A stretch of 11,746 nucleotides of DNA from CAAGNP01 sp045644725 (lineage in GTDB: Bacteria; Bacteroidota; Bacteroidia; Bacteroidales; UBA932), in NCBI GenBank assembly GCA_045644725.1, contig JAZRHK010000146.1, positions 1 through 11,746 of the forward strand, written 5' to 3'. Of this stretch, positions 1 to 6,494 are shown one piece after another (the stretch's first letter is position 1; every line of letters starts with the position of its first letter). Made by a program: the position numbers and the translations under genes. The notes beneath the pieces were generated by a model. It made no database searches. It was given only the letters and a program-made list of their open reading frames with translations, and was not told where the DNA came from.

Positions 1-157
1 GTGCCTCCCTGTCAAAAAGGGTCACCCCCAGCTCCAGTTCCAGCTTCTGGATCATAGACGAGAGGGTAGATTGAGTAATGCCGCAGGCCTCTGCCGCTTT
101 GACGAAGTGGCGGTAATTGTCAAGCGCCACTATATACTCCATTTGCTGTAAGGTCAT
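1..157 (-). CDS. oxyR: OxyR-like LysR-family regulator, N-terminus only (partial)
   Basis: The 52 visible residues are a LysR-type winged helix-turn-helix: MTLQQMEYIVALDNYRHF, then KAAEACGITQSTLSSMIQKLE, then LGVTLFDRE. The opening and the TQSTLS recognition-helix region resemble OxyR proteins of Bacteroidota, where OxyR activates peroxide-defence genes when a cysteine pair is oxidised. That sensor domain lies outside the window, so the redox function cannot be seen directly. The ATG at 155-157 begins only 4 bp after the peroxiredoxin stop codon on the same strand. This implies co-transcription and supports the OxyR reading by context. The alternative is another LysR-family member. The LysR call is near certain; OxyR is likely. 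Confidence 0.8.
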   Translation of the reverse strand, partial: MTLQQMEYIVALDNYRHFVKAAEACGITQSTLSSMIQKLELELGVTLFDREA

Positions 158-161
158 TTTC

Positions 162-833
162 CTATAGTTTTTTTGAGCACAGATACCACTCGTGGCAAGT
201 AACGCCATCCTCCTCCACTCTGGCCTTGGCATCGTCTGTGGTAACAGGGTAATGGAGCACCACATCCTTGCCGGGCTGCCAGTTTGCAGGCATTGCCACA
301 TCGTGGGCATCCGATGTCTGGAGCCCCACTACGACACGCTTGATCTCATCAAAATTGCGTCCGAGGTTCAACGGATAATATATAATCGCACGGATCTTGT
401 CTGCGGGGTCTATAAAGAATACTGCACGGACACAGGCATTGTTGCTTTCTCCCGGCATTATCATTCCATAGAGGGTAGATACCTTTTTGCTCAGGTCCAC
501 AATGATAGGGAAGCCTATCTCCACATTCTTTGCCCCATCCCACTCAATCTTCTCCTCAATATTGCGCACCCAGGCGATATGGCTGCTTAGGCTGTCTACC
601 GAGAGCCCTACAATCTGGGTATTCAAAGCCTCAAACTCCTTCTGCATCTTGGCAAAAGCCAGAAACTCGGTAGTGCATACAGGGGTAAAATCTGCAGGGT
701 GGCTGAAAAGGATTTTCCATTTGCCTGCATAATCGGAAGGGAAATTGAGTTTTCCGTGGGTAGTCATTGCCCTGAATTCAGGGGCCTGGTCCCCAATACG
801 GGGCATAGACCAGACATTGTTCTCCATATCCAT
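162..833 (-). CDS. Prx6-type peroxiredoxin
   Basis: Cytoplasmic thiol peroxidase that reduces hydrogen peroxide and organic hydroperoxides. The thioredoxin-fold core holds the peroxidatic site SHPADFTPVCTTEF with Cys53, and a Prx6-type dimer region follows. Length is 223 aa, usual for this subfamily. The C-terminus reads CHEWYLC, with Cys213 and Cys219 six residues apart. This matches the CxDWWFC tail of archaeal-type Prx6 enzymes such as Aeropyrum TPx, where the last Cys resolves the sulfenic acid. The enzyme is therefore probably a 2-Cys mechanism member, not a strict 1-Cys enzyme. Cys134 is an additional cysteine. Met1 and Met3 are both possible starts. It lies 28 bp after the marR stop and 4 bp before the LysR gene, so it sits in the middle of a likely three-gene peroxide-response operon. 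Confidence 0.93.
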   Translation of the reverse strand: MDMENNVWSMPRIGDQAPEFRAMTTHGKLNFPSDYAGKWKILFSHPADFTPVCTTEFLAFAKMQKEFEALNTQIVGLSVDSLSSHIAWVRNIEEKIEWDGAKNVEIGFPIIVDLSKKVSTLYGMIMPGESNNACVRAVFFIDPADKIRAIIYYPLNLGRNFDEIKRVVVGLQTSDAHDVAMPANWQPGKDVVLHYPVTTDDAKARVEEDGVTCHEWYLCSKKL

Positions 834-861
834 TATTATCTGAATTTTTAATATTTACAAC

Positions 862-1296
862 TTAAAGCAAATTGCTCATATTCCTATCAAGCTTGTCCAG
901 GGTGTGCAGAAAGCCCCTCAACTCCTTCTCCTCTATCCCTTCAAGCATCATATCCAGAATATCTATGCCGCTCTGCTTTGCACCGGATTTGAGCCTCTCA
1001 GCCTTCTCTGTAAGGACTATCGTATTTGATCGGCGGTCCTGCGAATTCTGCTGGCGCACCACAAATCCTTTTGCCTCTATCGCATCCACGAGCTTGGTGA
1101 CAGAATTCTTGTCCTTCTGCATCTGGTCTGCCAACTGCTGTTGCGACATAGGACCCTGATTCCACAACAAATCTATGAGGATAAACTGCTCCGGAGTCAA
1201 TGGGACACCCCTCTTCTTGAGCATTGAGGCAATATACTGTTTAAGTTTACAGTGTGTTAGATTCAGCTTTATGGCAGTCTCTTTAGATAGTAGCAT
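862..1296 (-). CDS. MarR-family transcriptional regulator
   Basis: Winged-helix regulator of 144 aa when started at the ATG at 1294-1296. A longer reading from 1371 is open, but it would run through the promoter region and end 11 bp from the divergent gene, so I reject it. Visible MarR features are LTPEQFILIDLLW (helix 2), SQQQLADQMQKDKNSVTKLVD (HTH recognition region) and the wing with DRRSNTIVLTEKA (the conserved DxR). The C-terminal helices form the dimer interface. One cysteine, Cys16 in LTHCKL, lies near the N-terminus where OhrR-type MarR proteins carry their redox-sensing Cys, although the spacing to the core is shorter. Being first in a unit with a peroxiredoxin suggests oxidant sensing. 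That is inference, and it could equally be a general MarR/SlyA repressor. Confidence 0.88.
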   Translation of the reverse strand: MLLSKETAIKLNLTHCKLKQYIASMLKKRGVPLTPEQFILIDLLWNQGPMSQQQLADQMQKDKNSVTKLVDAIEAKGFVVRQQNSQDRRSNTIVLTEKAERLKSGAKQSGIDILDMMLEGIEEKELRGFLHTLDKLDRNMSNLL

Positions 1297-1300
1297 AGTT

Positions 1301-1352
1301 ATACTGTATTGGACGTCTACAAATTTATGATTATTTTCACATTGTACCCAAA
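1301..1352 (-). promoter_or_regulatory. Promoter for the marR-peroxiredoxin-LysR unit, with a small palindrome
   Basis: Read on the minus strand, TTTG (plus 1349-1352) is followed after 21 nt by TAAATTTG (plus 1320-1327). This fits the Bacteroidota -33/-7 consensus. Transcription would begin about 10-15 nt before the ATG at 1296. The leader contains ATACTGTAT (1301-1309), a short odd-centred palindrome that could be part of an autoregulatory MarR operator. The palindrome's role is a guess. Confidence 0.55.
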
Positions 1353-1366
1353 TTTTTATAAATTTG
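1334..1366 (+). promoter_or_regulatory. Promoter for the TPR/AraC regulator
   Basis: TAAATTTG at 1359-1366 matches the Bacteroidota -7 box, with a weak TTTT 21 nt upstream (1334-1337). It lies 16 bp before the ATG at 1383, giving a very short leader. It overlaps the oppositely oriented marR promoter. Confidence 0.5.
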
Positions 1367-1382
1367 TACATACCTAAAGCCT

Positions 1383-3014
1383 ATGAAAATCAGATTCCCA
1401 CTCATTATCTGCATGACACTGCTGTCATGCCTCCATTTCGCATATGCTGATACAAACCATCACACATATGTAAAGAGAGGTCTTGCCCAATACGAAGAGT
1501 CCCAAGGGCGCAAACATATTGCAACTGCCAATCAACTTATGGAGATATTCCACAATGCGGATCTCACCACGGAACTTGTCATTTTTGATTCGGACACCCC
1601 GGACAGCACCATATCCAGAGAGATTTTTTATTGGGCAAGCGAATATTTTTATGAGGTGCAGGATTTCAAATCTGCACTCAACTATGGATTGAAAGCTCTT
1701 CCACTATGTCAGGGATCTGATATTGAAGCAGACTGTCTGAGCCTTCTGTCACTTGTCCACTTCAGACTCTCCAGATATGATGATGCGGCAGAATATGCCA
1801 AACAGTGCTACAAGCTTGATGAGCAGAGTGGCAACATTGATATAATGAGCTCCTCGCTCAATACTATCGCCGGCATATACCTTGCAGCCGGCAGGGCCCA
1901 GGAGGGTGAGAGATACATTCTCAAAGCAATAGAGCTGGCTTCAAAGGCAAACAACCCTTCCAGAATGTCTGTCATCCAAGGGATGGCCTCCGAAATATTC
2001 CACGCCCAGGGAAAAAATCAGGAGGCACTCCTCCACATAGAAGAGGCCTGCAAAATAGAGGAGAACCTCCAGAGGGAGGGGAAGATGATGGTAAGGCTTA
2101 CACAGAAAGCATCAATTCTTGTGGGACTGAACAGATGGACAGATGCAGAACAAACCCTTCAAAAGGCAATCCCATACCTTAAAGAGAATCAGAACTTCCA
2201 ATCCTACGCCATTGCCTGCAATAAAATGGGAATGGCCCTCCTTGCGCAGGGGCGCAACGATGAAGCCATCCGATATTTCAGGGATGCTGCAGACATATTT
2301 TCAGCCAATGGCGATCTGAGAAACGAGATGCACTCACGCAAAGGGCTATACGAAAGTTATTGGGGAGAACACCCTGACAGTGCCAAAATGGAGATAGAGC
2401 GGTTCAATGATCTGAAAGACACACTCTACAACAATGCCACAGCTGAATCCCTGGCAAAATTTGACACCGAATTCGAAGCAATGTGGCTGCGCCTTGAAAA
2501 TCAAAAACAAAGGACAAGAGGCAATATAATTCTTACACTCTGCGTTATACTTGGCCTATCGTGGATAATAACATGGACATATCTGAAAAGGCGGTCAAAA
2601 ATCAAGGAGGAGTCCCTCAAGAATATCATTTCCCAGCTGAAAGGGGAATCCCCATCAGAGGAGCAGTACCATCATCTGAGTGACACCAACAAACAATTTC
2701 TTAAACAAATTATAAACTCCATAATGGAGAGGATCTCGGACAAAGGGTATTCTGTAGAGGCACTGGCATCAGACATGTGCATAACCAGCGGACACCTCAA
2801 CAGAAAAATAAAATCCATAACAGGGATTACCACTCAGAAATATATCCTGAGGATCAGAATGGAATACGCCAAACACATATTGCTGAACTCCCCAGATTTG
2901 ACCATTTCGGAAGTGGCATACAAATGCGGCTTTGAAGATGCTGCAAGTTTTTCCCGTGCCTTCCGTCGTACATTTGACAAGTCCCCATCACAAATGAGGC
3001 AAGACAGGGCCTGA
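1383..3014 (+). CDS. Membrane-anchored TPR/AraC-family transcriptional regulator
   Basis: A 543-aa regulator of a design common in Bacteroidota. Residues 1-22 are a signal peptide ending near FAYA. Residues about 80-350 are helical TPR units; clear ones include YDDAAEYAKQCYKLD, RAQEGERYILKAIELA, RWTDAEQTLQKAI and RNDEAIRYFRDAADIF. One membrane helix runs about 381-400 and is followed by a basic stop-transfer stretch (LKRRSKIK). The AraC DNA-binding domain occupies about 438-540, and its second HTH has the signature ISEVAYKCGFEDAASFSRAFR. The topology places the TPRs in the periplasm and the DNA-binding domain in the cytoplasm, so it probably transmits an envelope or extracellular signal straight to DNA. 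No kinase or receiver domain is present. The ATG follows the signal-peptide frame exactly. Its target is unknown; the small-peptide/lipoprotein unit directly downstream is the natural candidate by position. Confidence 0.93.
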   Translation: MKIRFPLIICMTLLSCLHFAYADTNHHTYVKRGLAQYEESQGRKHIATANQLMEIFHNADLTTELVIFDSDTPDSTISREIFYWASEYFYEVQDFKSALNYGLKALPLCQGSDIEADCLSLLSLVHFRLSRYDDAAEYAKQCYKLDEQSGNIDIMSSSLNTIAGIYLAAGRAQEGERYILKAIELASKANNPSRMSVIQGMASEIFHAQGKNQEALLHIEEACKIEENLQREGKMMVRLTQKASILVGLNRWTDAEQTLQKAIPYLKENQNFQSYAIACNKMGMALLAQGRNDEAIRYFRDAADIFSANGDLRNEMHSRKGLYESYWGEHPDSAKMEIERFNDLKDTLYNNATAESLAKFDTEFEAMWLRLENQKQRTRGNIILTLCVILGLSWIITWTYLKRRSKIKEESLKNIISQLKGESPSEEQYHHLSDTNKQFLKQIINSIMERISDKGYSVEALASDMCITSGHLNRKIKSITGITTQKYILRIRMEYAKHILLNSPDLTISEVAYKCGFEDAASFSRAFRRTFDKSPSQMRQDRA

Positions 3015-3035
3015 ACACCCAAATAAGCAAGATTA

Positions 3036-3071
3036 GGAAAAGGCTATGCACGATTCTGCATAGCCTTTTCC
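3036..3071 (+). terminator. Strong hairpin terminator after the TPR/AraC gene
   Basis: GGAAAAGGCTATGCA pairs perfectly with TGCATAGCCTTTTCC: a 15-bp stem with a 6-nt loop (cgattc). The A-tract and T-tract lie inside the stem, as in many bidirectional terminators. It starts 22 bp after the stop codon at 3012-3014 and separates the regulator from the next unit. Confidence 0.85.
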
Positions 3072-3076
3072 CGTAA

Positions 3077-3113
3077 GTGAGGACTAAATTTGTATAGTCG
3101 TAAAAGTCCTCAC
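3077..3113 (+). promoter_or_regulatory. Promoter with a flanking 9-bp inverted repeat (candidate operator)
   Basis: GTGAGGACT (3077-3085) and AGTCCTCAC (3105-3113) are perfect inverted repeats separated by 19 bp. Between them, and touching the left arm, is TAAATTTG (3085-3092), a Bacteroidota -7 box. A start site near 3099 would put the left arm upstream of the RNA. The dyad would then act in DNA as a regulator site and not as an RNA hairpin. The first ATG of the unit is 6 bp beyond the right arm. No good -33 box is visible, which would suit an activator-dependent promoter. Confidence 0.5.
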
Positions 3114-3118
3114 CAAGC

Positions 3119-3244
3119 ATGTCTGAAAAACCTGTCAAAAACACTGAAGAAACCAAAGGTGTACCTCTTCACGAGGAGGCTCTCAAATATACTGACGAGC
3201 TGATACAGGAGATTATTGCTGAGAGGGAGAAAGAAAATAATTAA
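3119..3244 (+). CDS. Small charged protein of unknown function, 41 aa
   Basis: The frame opens MSEKPVKNTEETKGVP and ends ELIQEIIAEREKENN. The first 16 residues are polar and probably disordered. Residues about 17-39 could form one acidic amphipathic helix. There is no signal peptide, cysteine or membrane segment. I do not recognise the family. Support for coding comes from the ATG just after the dyad/promoter, a stop 8 bp before the next ATG, and the tight spacing of the three following genes. It is short enough that it could instead be a leader peptide. Confidence 0.55.
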   Translation: MSEKPVKNTEETKGVPLHEEALKYTDELIQEIIAEREKENN

Positions 3245-3252
3245 AAACACAT

Positions 3253-3405
3253 ATGCCTATGAAACAGAAAGAGAACATCTACATCTCACCTTCTGTAGAA
3301 GTGTTGGAGATGGTAACTGAAAACGGGTTTGCGACATCAATCCCATCAAATTTCAATATTCCTGACTGGGACGGCGACTTTGACGGAGACGAGATACCTT
3401 ACTAA
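3253..3405 (+). CDS. Small protein with Asp/Gly-rich tail, 50 aa
   Basis: The frame opens MPMKQKENIYISPSVEVLEM; a second ATG at 3259 would give 48 aa. The YISPSVEVLEM...ENGFATS stretch resembles the pattern of many short unassigned Bacteroidales proteins (a tyrosine-proline-glutamate head, then a Gly/Ala/Ser point). The tail reads DWDGDFDGDEIPY, alternating acidic residues that look like a calcium-binding loop. There is no signal peptide or cysteine. It lies 8 bp after the 41-aa gene and 11 bp before the lipoprotein gene. Function is unknown. A precursor peptide cleaved near GFATS, or a small partner of the lipoprotein, are both possible but unproven. Confidence 0.62.
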   Translation: MPMKQKENIYISPSVEVLEMVTENGFATSIPSNFNIPDWDGDFDGDEIPY

Positions 3406-3416
3406 AAATTTATGCT

Positions 3417-4418
3417 ATGATGAAAAGAGTTATCCTGACAGCAATAATGCTTTGCTCACTGGTTATGGGCAGTTGCACAAAAAGTATTGACACCAATACA
3501 GATACAGAAATCCAGATCTCATTCAGCGTAGGAGAGAAAGGGGGCTTTGGAACAGACACCAAAGCTTTAAGAACAGGTTGGGAAGCTGGGGATCAGATAT
3601 TGGTAGTATTTTCCAAAACAGGTTCAAACACAGACCTGGGAGTTACCAGCACATTGACATACGATGGTACCAACTGGTCAGCTACAGGGATTCCCTCTGA
3701 AAAGAAAGCCCTTTTGGGTAGCAGCGGAAATTTCAAAGCTGTCCACTACAGATCCACTGCAGGTGATGTAGGTATGGACGGGATAAGGTTTATCGGCACA
3801 TATGGTGGTCCCGGATATGTACTTGAGTGTACAGGTACATACAACTACATCAATTATCCTGAACAATTTATGCTTAATGGCAATCTTGACATGGTGCGTG
3901 CTGACTTCTGCGAGACACAAATATCAGTACCTGCCACAGGGCTGGACGATAGCGAGACATGGTACTTGTTTGTTTCCACATTGGGAGACAATAGTACAAA
4001 TGAACTTCAGCACTATGTTCTTGAGGGTGCCTGCGGATTACTGAGTCTGAATTCAGACTTTGAACTTCAGCCGACAATCACCAATTACGCCATCGGAGAA
4101 AAAATAGGTGGAGACTATGTTTTCACATTTTCCAACAAAGAGCTTAAAGTGGGTGATGAAATCGATCAGGATGAATTTGTAACCCAAAAACAATTGGGTA
4201 CCTATATCTTTATCCTCTGTAACAACTCTTCTTGGACCAGTGCTACAAAACTTCGCTACTACATAAAAGGCAGAGGGGCATACGATGATGTCAAAAAAGA
4301 CTACCAGTACCCTTTGGAAGTGAACAAGGCCTACAAACTGCCGACAACAGTGGGCTATGCCAACTGGTACGATATTGATTCCATTGAGACACTAAAAGAT
4401 CTGCTTTGGGACGAATAA
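3417..4418 (+). CDS. Hypothetical SPII lipoprotein, fimbrillin-like pattern
   Basis: A 333-aa exported protein. Residues 1-20 are a lipoprotein signal with lipobox VMGSC and lipidation Cys20. The following region is Thr/Asp-rich and β-rich. It includes TKALRTGWEAGDQILVVF, a pattern often seen near the start of Bacteroidota fimbrillin-like and other surface lipoproteins (an arginine, then W-x-A-G-D-x-I). No catalytic motif is visible. The C-terminus ends IETLKDLLWDE. Met1 (3417) and Met2 (3420) are equivalent starts. It is last in the unit with the two small genes and is followed by a terminator, so it is probably their functional partner. The fimbrillin link is a pattern match only. Confidence 0.8.
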   Translation: MMKRVILTAIMLCSLVMGSCTKSIDTNTDTEIQISFSVGEKGGFGTDTKALRTGWEAGDQILVVFSKTGSNTDLGVTSTLTYDGTNWSATGIPSEKKALLGSSGNFKAVHYRSTAGDVGMDGIRFIGTYGGPGYVLECTGTYNYINYPEQFMLNGNLDMVRADFCETQISVPATGLDDSETWYLFVSTLGDNSTNELQHYVLEGACGLLSLNSDFELQPTITNYAIGEKIGGDYVFTFSNKELKVGDEIDQDEFVTQKQLGTYIFILCNNSSWTSATKLRYYIKGRGAYDDVKKDYQYPLEVNKAYKLPTTVGYANWYDIDSIETLKDLLWDE

Positions 4419-4449
4419 TAATAAAACTTAACCTCAACTATAACTATGC

Positions 4450-4478
4450 AAGCCCACAGAGTTCCTGTGGGCTTTTTT
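4450..4478 (+). terminator. Rho-independent terminator after the lipoprotein gene
   Basis: AAGCCCACAG pairs with CTGTGGGCTT across a 5-nt loop (agttc), followed by a run of T. It is GC-rich and well formed, and closes the three-gene unit. Confidence 0.9.
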
Positions 4479-4495
4479 CTTTATGCAAAAAACGC

Positions 4496-4503
4496 TACCT
4501 TAG
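4496..4503 (+). promoter_or_regulatory. Possible -7 box for the serine hydrolase gene
   Basis: TACCTTAG differs at one position from TAnnTTTG and lies 24 bp before the ATG at 4528. The upstream -33 region falls in the T-run of the preceding terminator. Weak but well placed. Confidence 0.3.
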
Positions 4504-4527
4504 GGGCATAATTAAGAATATGATTGT

Positions 4528-5691
4528 ATGAGAAGTTTTTGCAAGCTTTTGATGTGGGCCGTTGTGGCTATGGCAATAGTCTCTTGCGGAGAGTCACGCG
4601 AGGAGGCTGCACGCCGTGATTTTGAAGAGATTATAAATAGAAACAAAGCCGTAGGTCTCGCTGTTGCCGCTGTAAAGGATGGGCAGGTGGTATATGATGA
4701 GACATTCGGATACAGGGACCTCGAGAGTCAGGAACCTTGGGAGGGGGATGATGTATTGCGTATAGCATCCATCTCTAAATCTTTTACCGCTACAGGAATA
4801 TTGCAGCTTGTAGAGCAGGGAAAGCTCTCGCTCGACGCAGATGTTTCGGATATTATGGGATTCACCATCAGAAACCCCCATTTCCCTGACAAACCTATCA
4901 CCGTGCAGATGCTCTTGTCGCACACTTCAAGTATGAGTGATGCCAACGGCTACTTCTCTTTCGACTACCTCCACCGCGAGAAATCCTCCACTTGGGAAAA
5001 GGCCTGGAACAAATATGAACCTGGAACAGGATACCAGTATTGCAACCTCGGCTTCAATACCCTCGGTGCCATCATAGAGAAAGTAAGTGGTGTACGTTTT
5101 GACAAATATATCTCCACCAATATTCTGGAGCCACTCGGAGTATATGCCAATCACAATGTACACGCTCTCGATTCGTCCAGATTTGTGAAGATATACACTT
5201 ACAGCCGCAGGGACAGCTCCTTCAGATGGACCAGATCCGCATACGACCTCGCTCCTGAGGCACTTGAAGATTACACACTTGGCTACTCAACTACCCTGTT
5301 CTCCCCTACCGGAGGGCTTAAAATCTCTGCATCAGACCTGGCCAAGGTTATGCTTATGCACATGAACTATGGGACACTTGACGGTGTAAAGATTCTGGAG
5401 AAGAGTTCTTCAGAGCTTATGCAGTCTGCACTCACCGATACCGACCACAAGGATGAGAACTACTGTATGGCCATAATCCAGACCAACGATCTTCTCAAAG
5501 GGCACCGTCTCACAGGGCACGATGGCCTCGCACTTGGTGCATATACCGCTATGTACTGGGATCCTGAAGAGAGATACGGCTTCGTGGTGATGACCAACGG
5601 CTGCACCGGAGTGTCTGACAACCACGTCTTTGCAAATATTCTCTGCGAATCCGTAGAGTGCCTGTACAAGAACTTCATAGAGGAGAAATAG
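4528..5691 (+). CDS. Serine hydrolase lipoprotein, beta-lactamase/PBP-like fold
   Basis: A 387-aa member of the class C beta-lactamase-related family (Pfam PF00144 type). A lipobox at residues 17-20 (IVSC, Cys20) places it in the envelope. The three active-site motifs are all present: SISK at 81-84 (nucleophile Ser81, Lys84), YCN at 171-173 and HDG at 331-333, the counterpart of KTG in classical enzymes. SHTSSM near 131 is also typical. Family members include esterases, D-aminopeptidases, DD-peptidases and LACTB-like proteases. HDG in place of KTG argues against assuming drug resistance. The stop lies 3 bp before the RNA methyltransferase ATG, so they form one unit. Its last 30 residues have a close degraded copy at 10811-10900. 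Confidence 0.9.
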   Translation: MRSFCKLLMWAVVAMAIVSCGESREEAARRDFEEIINRNKAVGLAVAAVKDGQVVYDETFGYRDLESQEPWEGDDVLRIASISKSFTATGILQLVEQGKLSLDADVSDIMGFTIRNPHFPDKPITVQMLLSHTSSMSDANGYFSFDYLHREKSSTWEKAWNKYEPGTGYQYCNLGFNTLGAIIEKVSGVRFDKYISTNILEPLGVYANHNVHALDSSRFVKIYTYSRRDSSFRWTRSAYDLAPEALEDYTLGYSTTLFSPTGGLKISASDLAKVMLMHMNYGTLDGVKILEKSSSELMQSALTDTDHKDENYCMAIIQTNDLLKGHRLTGHDGLALGAYTAMYWDPEERYGFVVMTNGCTGVSDNHVFANILCESVECLYKNFIEEK

Positions 5692-5694
5692 GCT

Positions 5695-6429
5695 ATGGGG
5701 AACATCTCTGCAAACAAAATAAAATTTATCCGTTCCCTCGCCCAGAAGAAATTCAGGGATGAACACTCCCTTTTCGTCGCAGAGGGGGAGAAAATTGTGG
5801 CGGAAGCTCAAGCATCCGGCTACAAGATCGAGGAGATCTACAGAATCGAGGAGATAGGGGCCGAGGCTATGGCCCGCATCTCAAACCTCTCCTCCCCTTC
5901 ACCTGTACTGGCAGTAATAAGAAAACCTGAATTCTCTGCTGAGGATATCATTTCAGCTCTGAAACCCGAATCAAAAGGGCTCTATCTTGCCCTCGACGGA
6001 GTTAAGGATCCGGGAAATCTAGGGACAATAATCAGGATAGCCGACTGGTTCGGAGTGGATGCCATCTTCGCCAGCCCAGGAACCGTAGAGGTATATAACC
6101 CTAAAGTGGTCCAAGCCACTATGGGTGCCATCTTCCGCAAAAGGGTCATTTATACAGATTTGTCTGCTGTTTGTAAAAGATTTGAATCTGCAGGGCTCCC
6201 TGTTTACGGCACCTTCCTCGACGGCAAAAATCTGTACGAAGGTGTTCCAGCCGATAGAAAGCATGGCCTGATCGTCATGGGAAGTGAATCGTTCGGGATA
6301 TCCGACACCCTAAGGGAACTGATTGGGAACAAACTCCTCATCCCGCCCTACCCTGCTAATGCCAGCACATCGGAGTCTCTCAATGTAGCGATAGCCACTG
6401 CCATCATTTGTGCAGAATTCAGAAGATAA
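5695..6429 (+). CDS. TrmH/SpoU-family RNA 2'-O-ribose methyltransferase
   Basis: Uses S-adenosylmethionine to methylate a ribose in rRNA or tRNA. The 244 aa comprise an N-terminal substrate-binding domain (about 1-90; KKFRDEHSLFVAEGEKIV is typical) and a trefoil-knot SpoU domain. Motif 1 is DPGNLGTIIRIADW (105-118, with Asn108 and Arg114). Motif 2 is GSESFGIS (196-203), and motif 3 is SESLNVAIATA (226-236) in the knot. The domain order is closest to RlmB- and TsnR-like family members. The exact target nucleotide cannot be read from the sequence. It starts 3 bp after the serine hydrolase stop. Confidence 0.93.
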   Translation: MGNISANKIKFIRSLAQKKFRDEHSLFVAEGEKIVAEAQASGYKIEEIYRIEEIGAEAMARISNLSSPSPVLAVIRKPEFSAEDIISALKPESKGLYLALDGVKDPGNLGTIIRIADWFGVDAIFASPGTVEVYNPKVVQATMGAIFRKRVIYTDLSAVCKRFESAGLPVYGTFLDGKNLYEGVPADRKHGLIVMGSESFGISDTLRELIGNKLLIPPYPANASTSESLNVAIATAIICAEFRR

Positions 6430-6494
6430 CTTACATTTTTTCCTAAAAGCAGCTGGCAACAGATTCTGGAAGCAGGACATAAAAAAAACACACT

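Noticed and set aside
192..590. Open frame of 132 codons on the plus strand opposite the peroxiredoxin
   Set aside because: It lies entirely inside a well-supported conserved gene on the other strand, and its translation shows no domain.
1297..1371. 25-residue N-terminal extension of the MarR protein from an upstream ATG
   Set aside because: It would cover the promoter motifs and leave 11 bp to the divergent gene. The residues do not look like a MarR N-terminus, and the ATG at 1296 gives normal family length.
4528..5691. Reading the serine hydrolase as an antibiotic-resistance beta-lactamase
   Set aside because: The fold is shared with many peptidases and esterases. HDG replaces KTG, it is a lipoprotein, and there is no resistance or mobile context.
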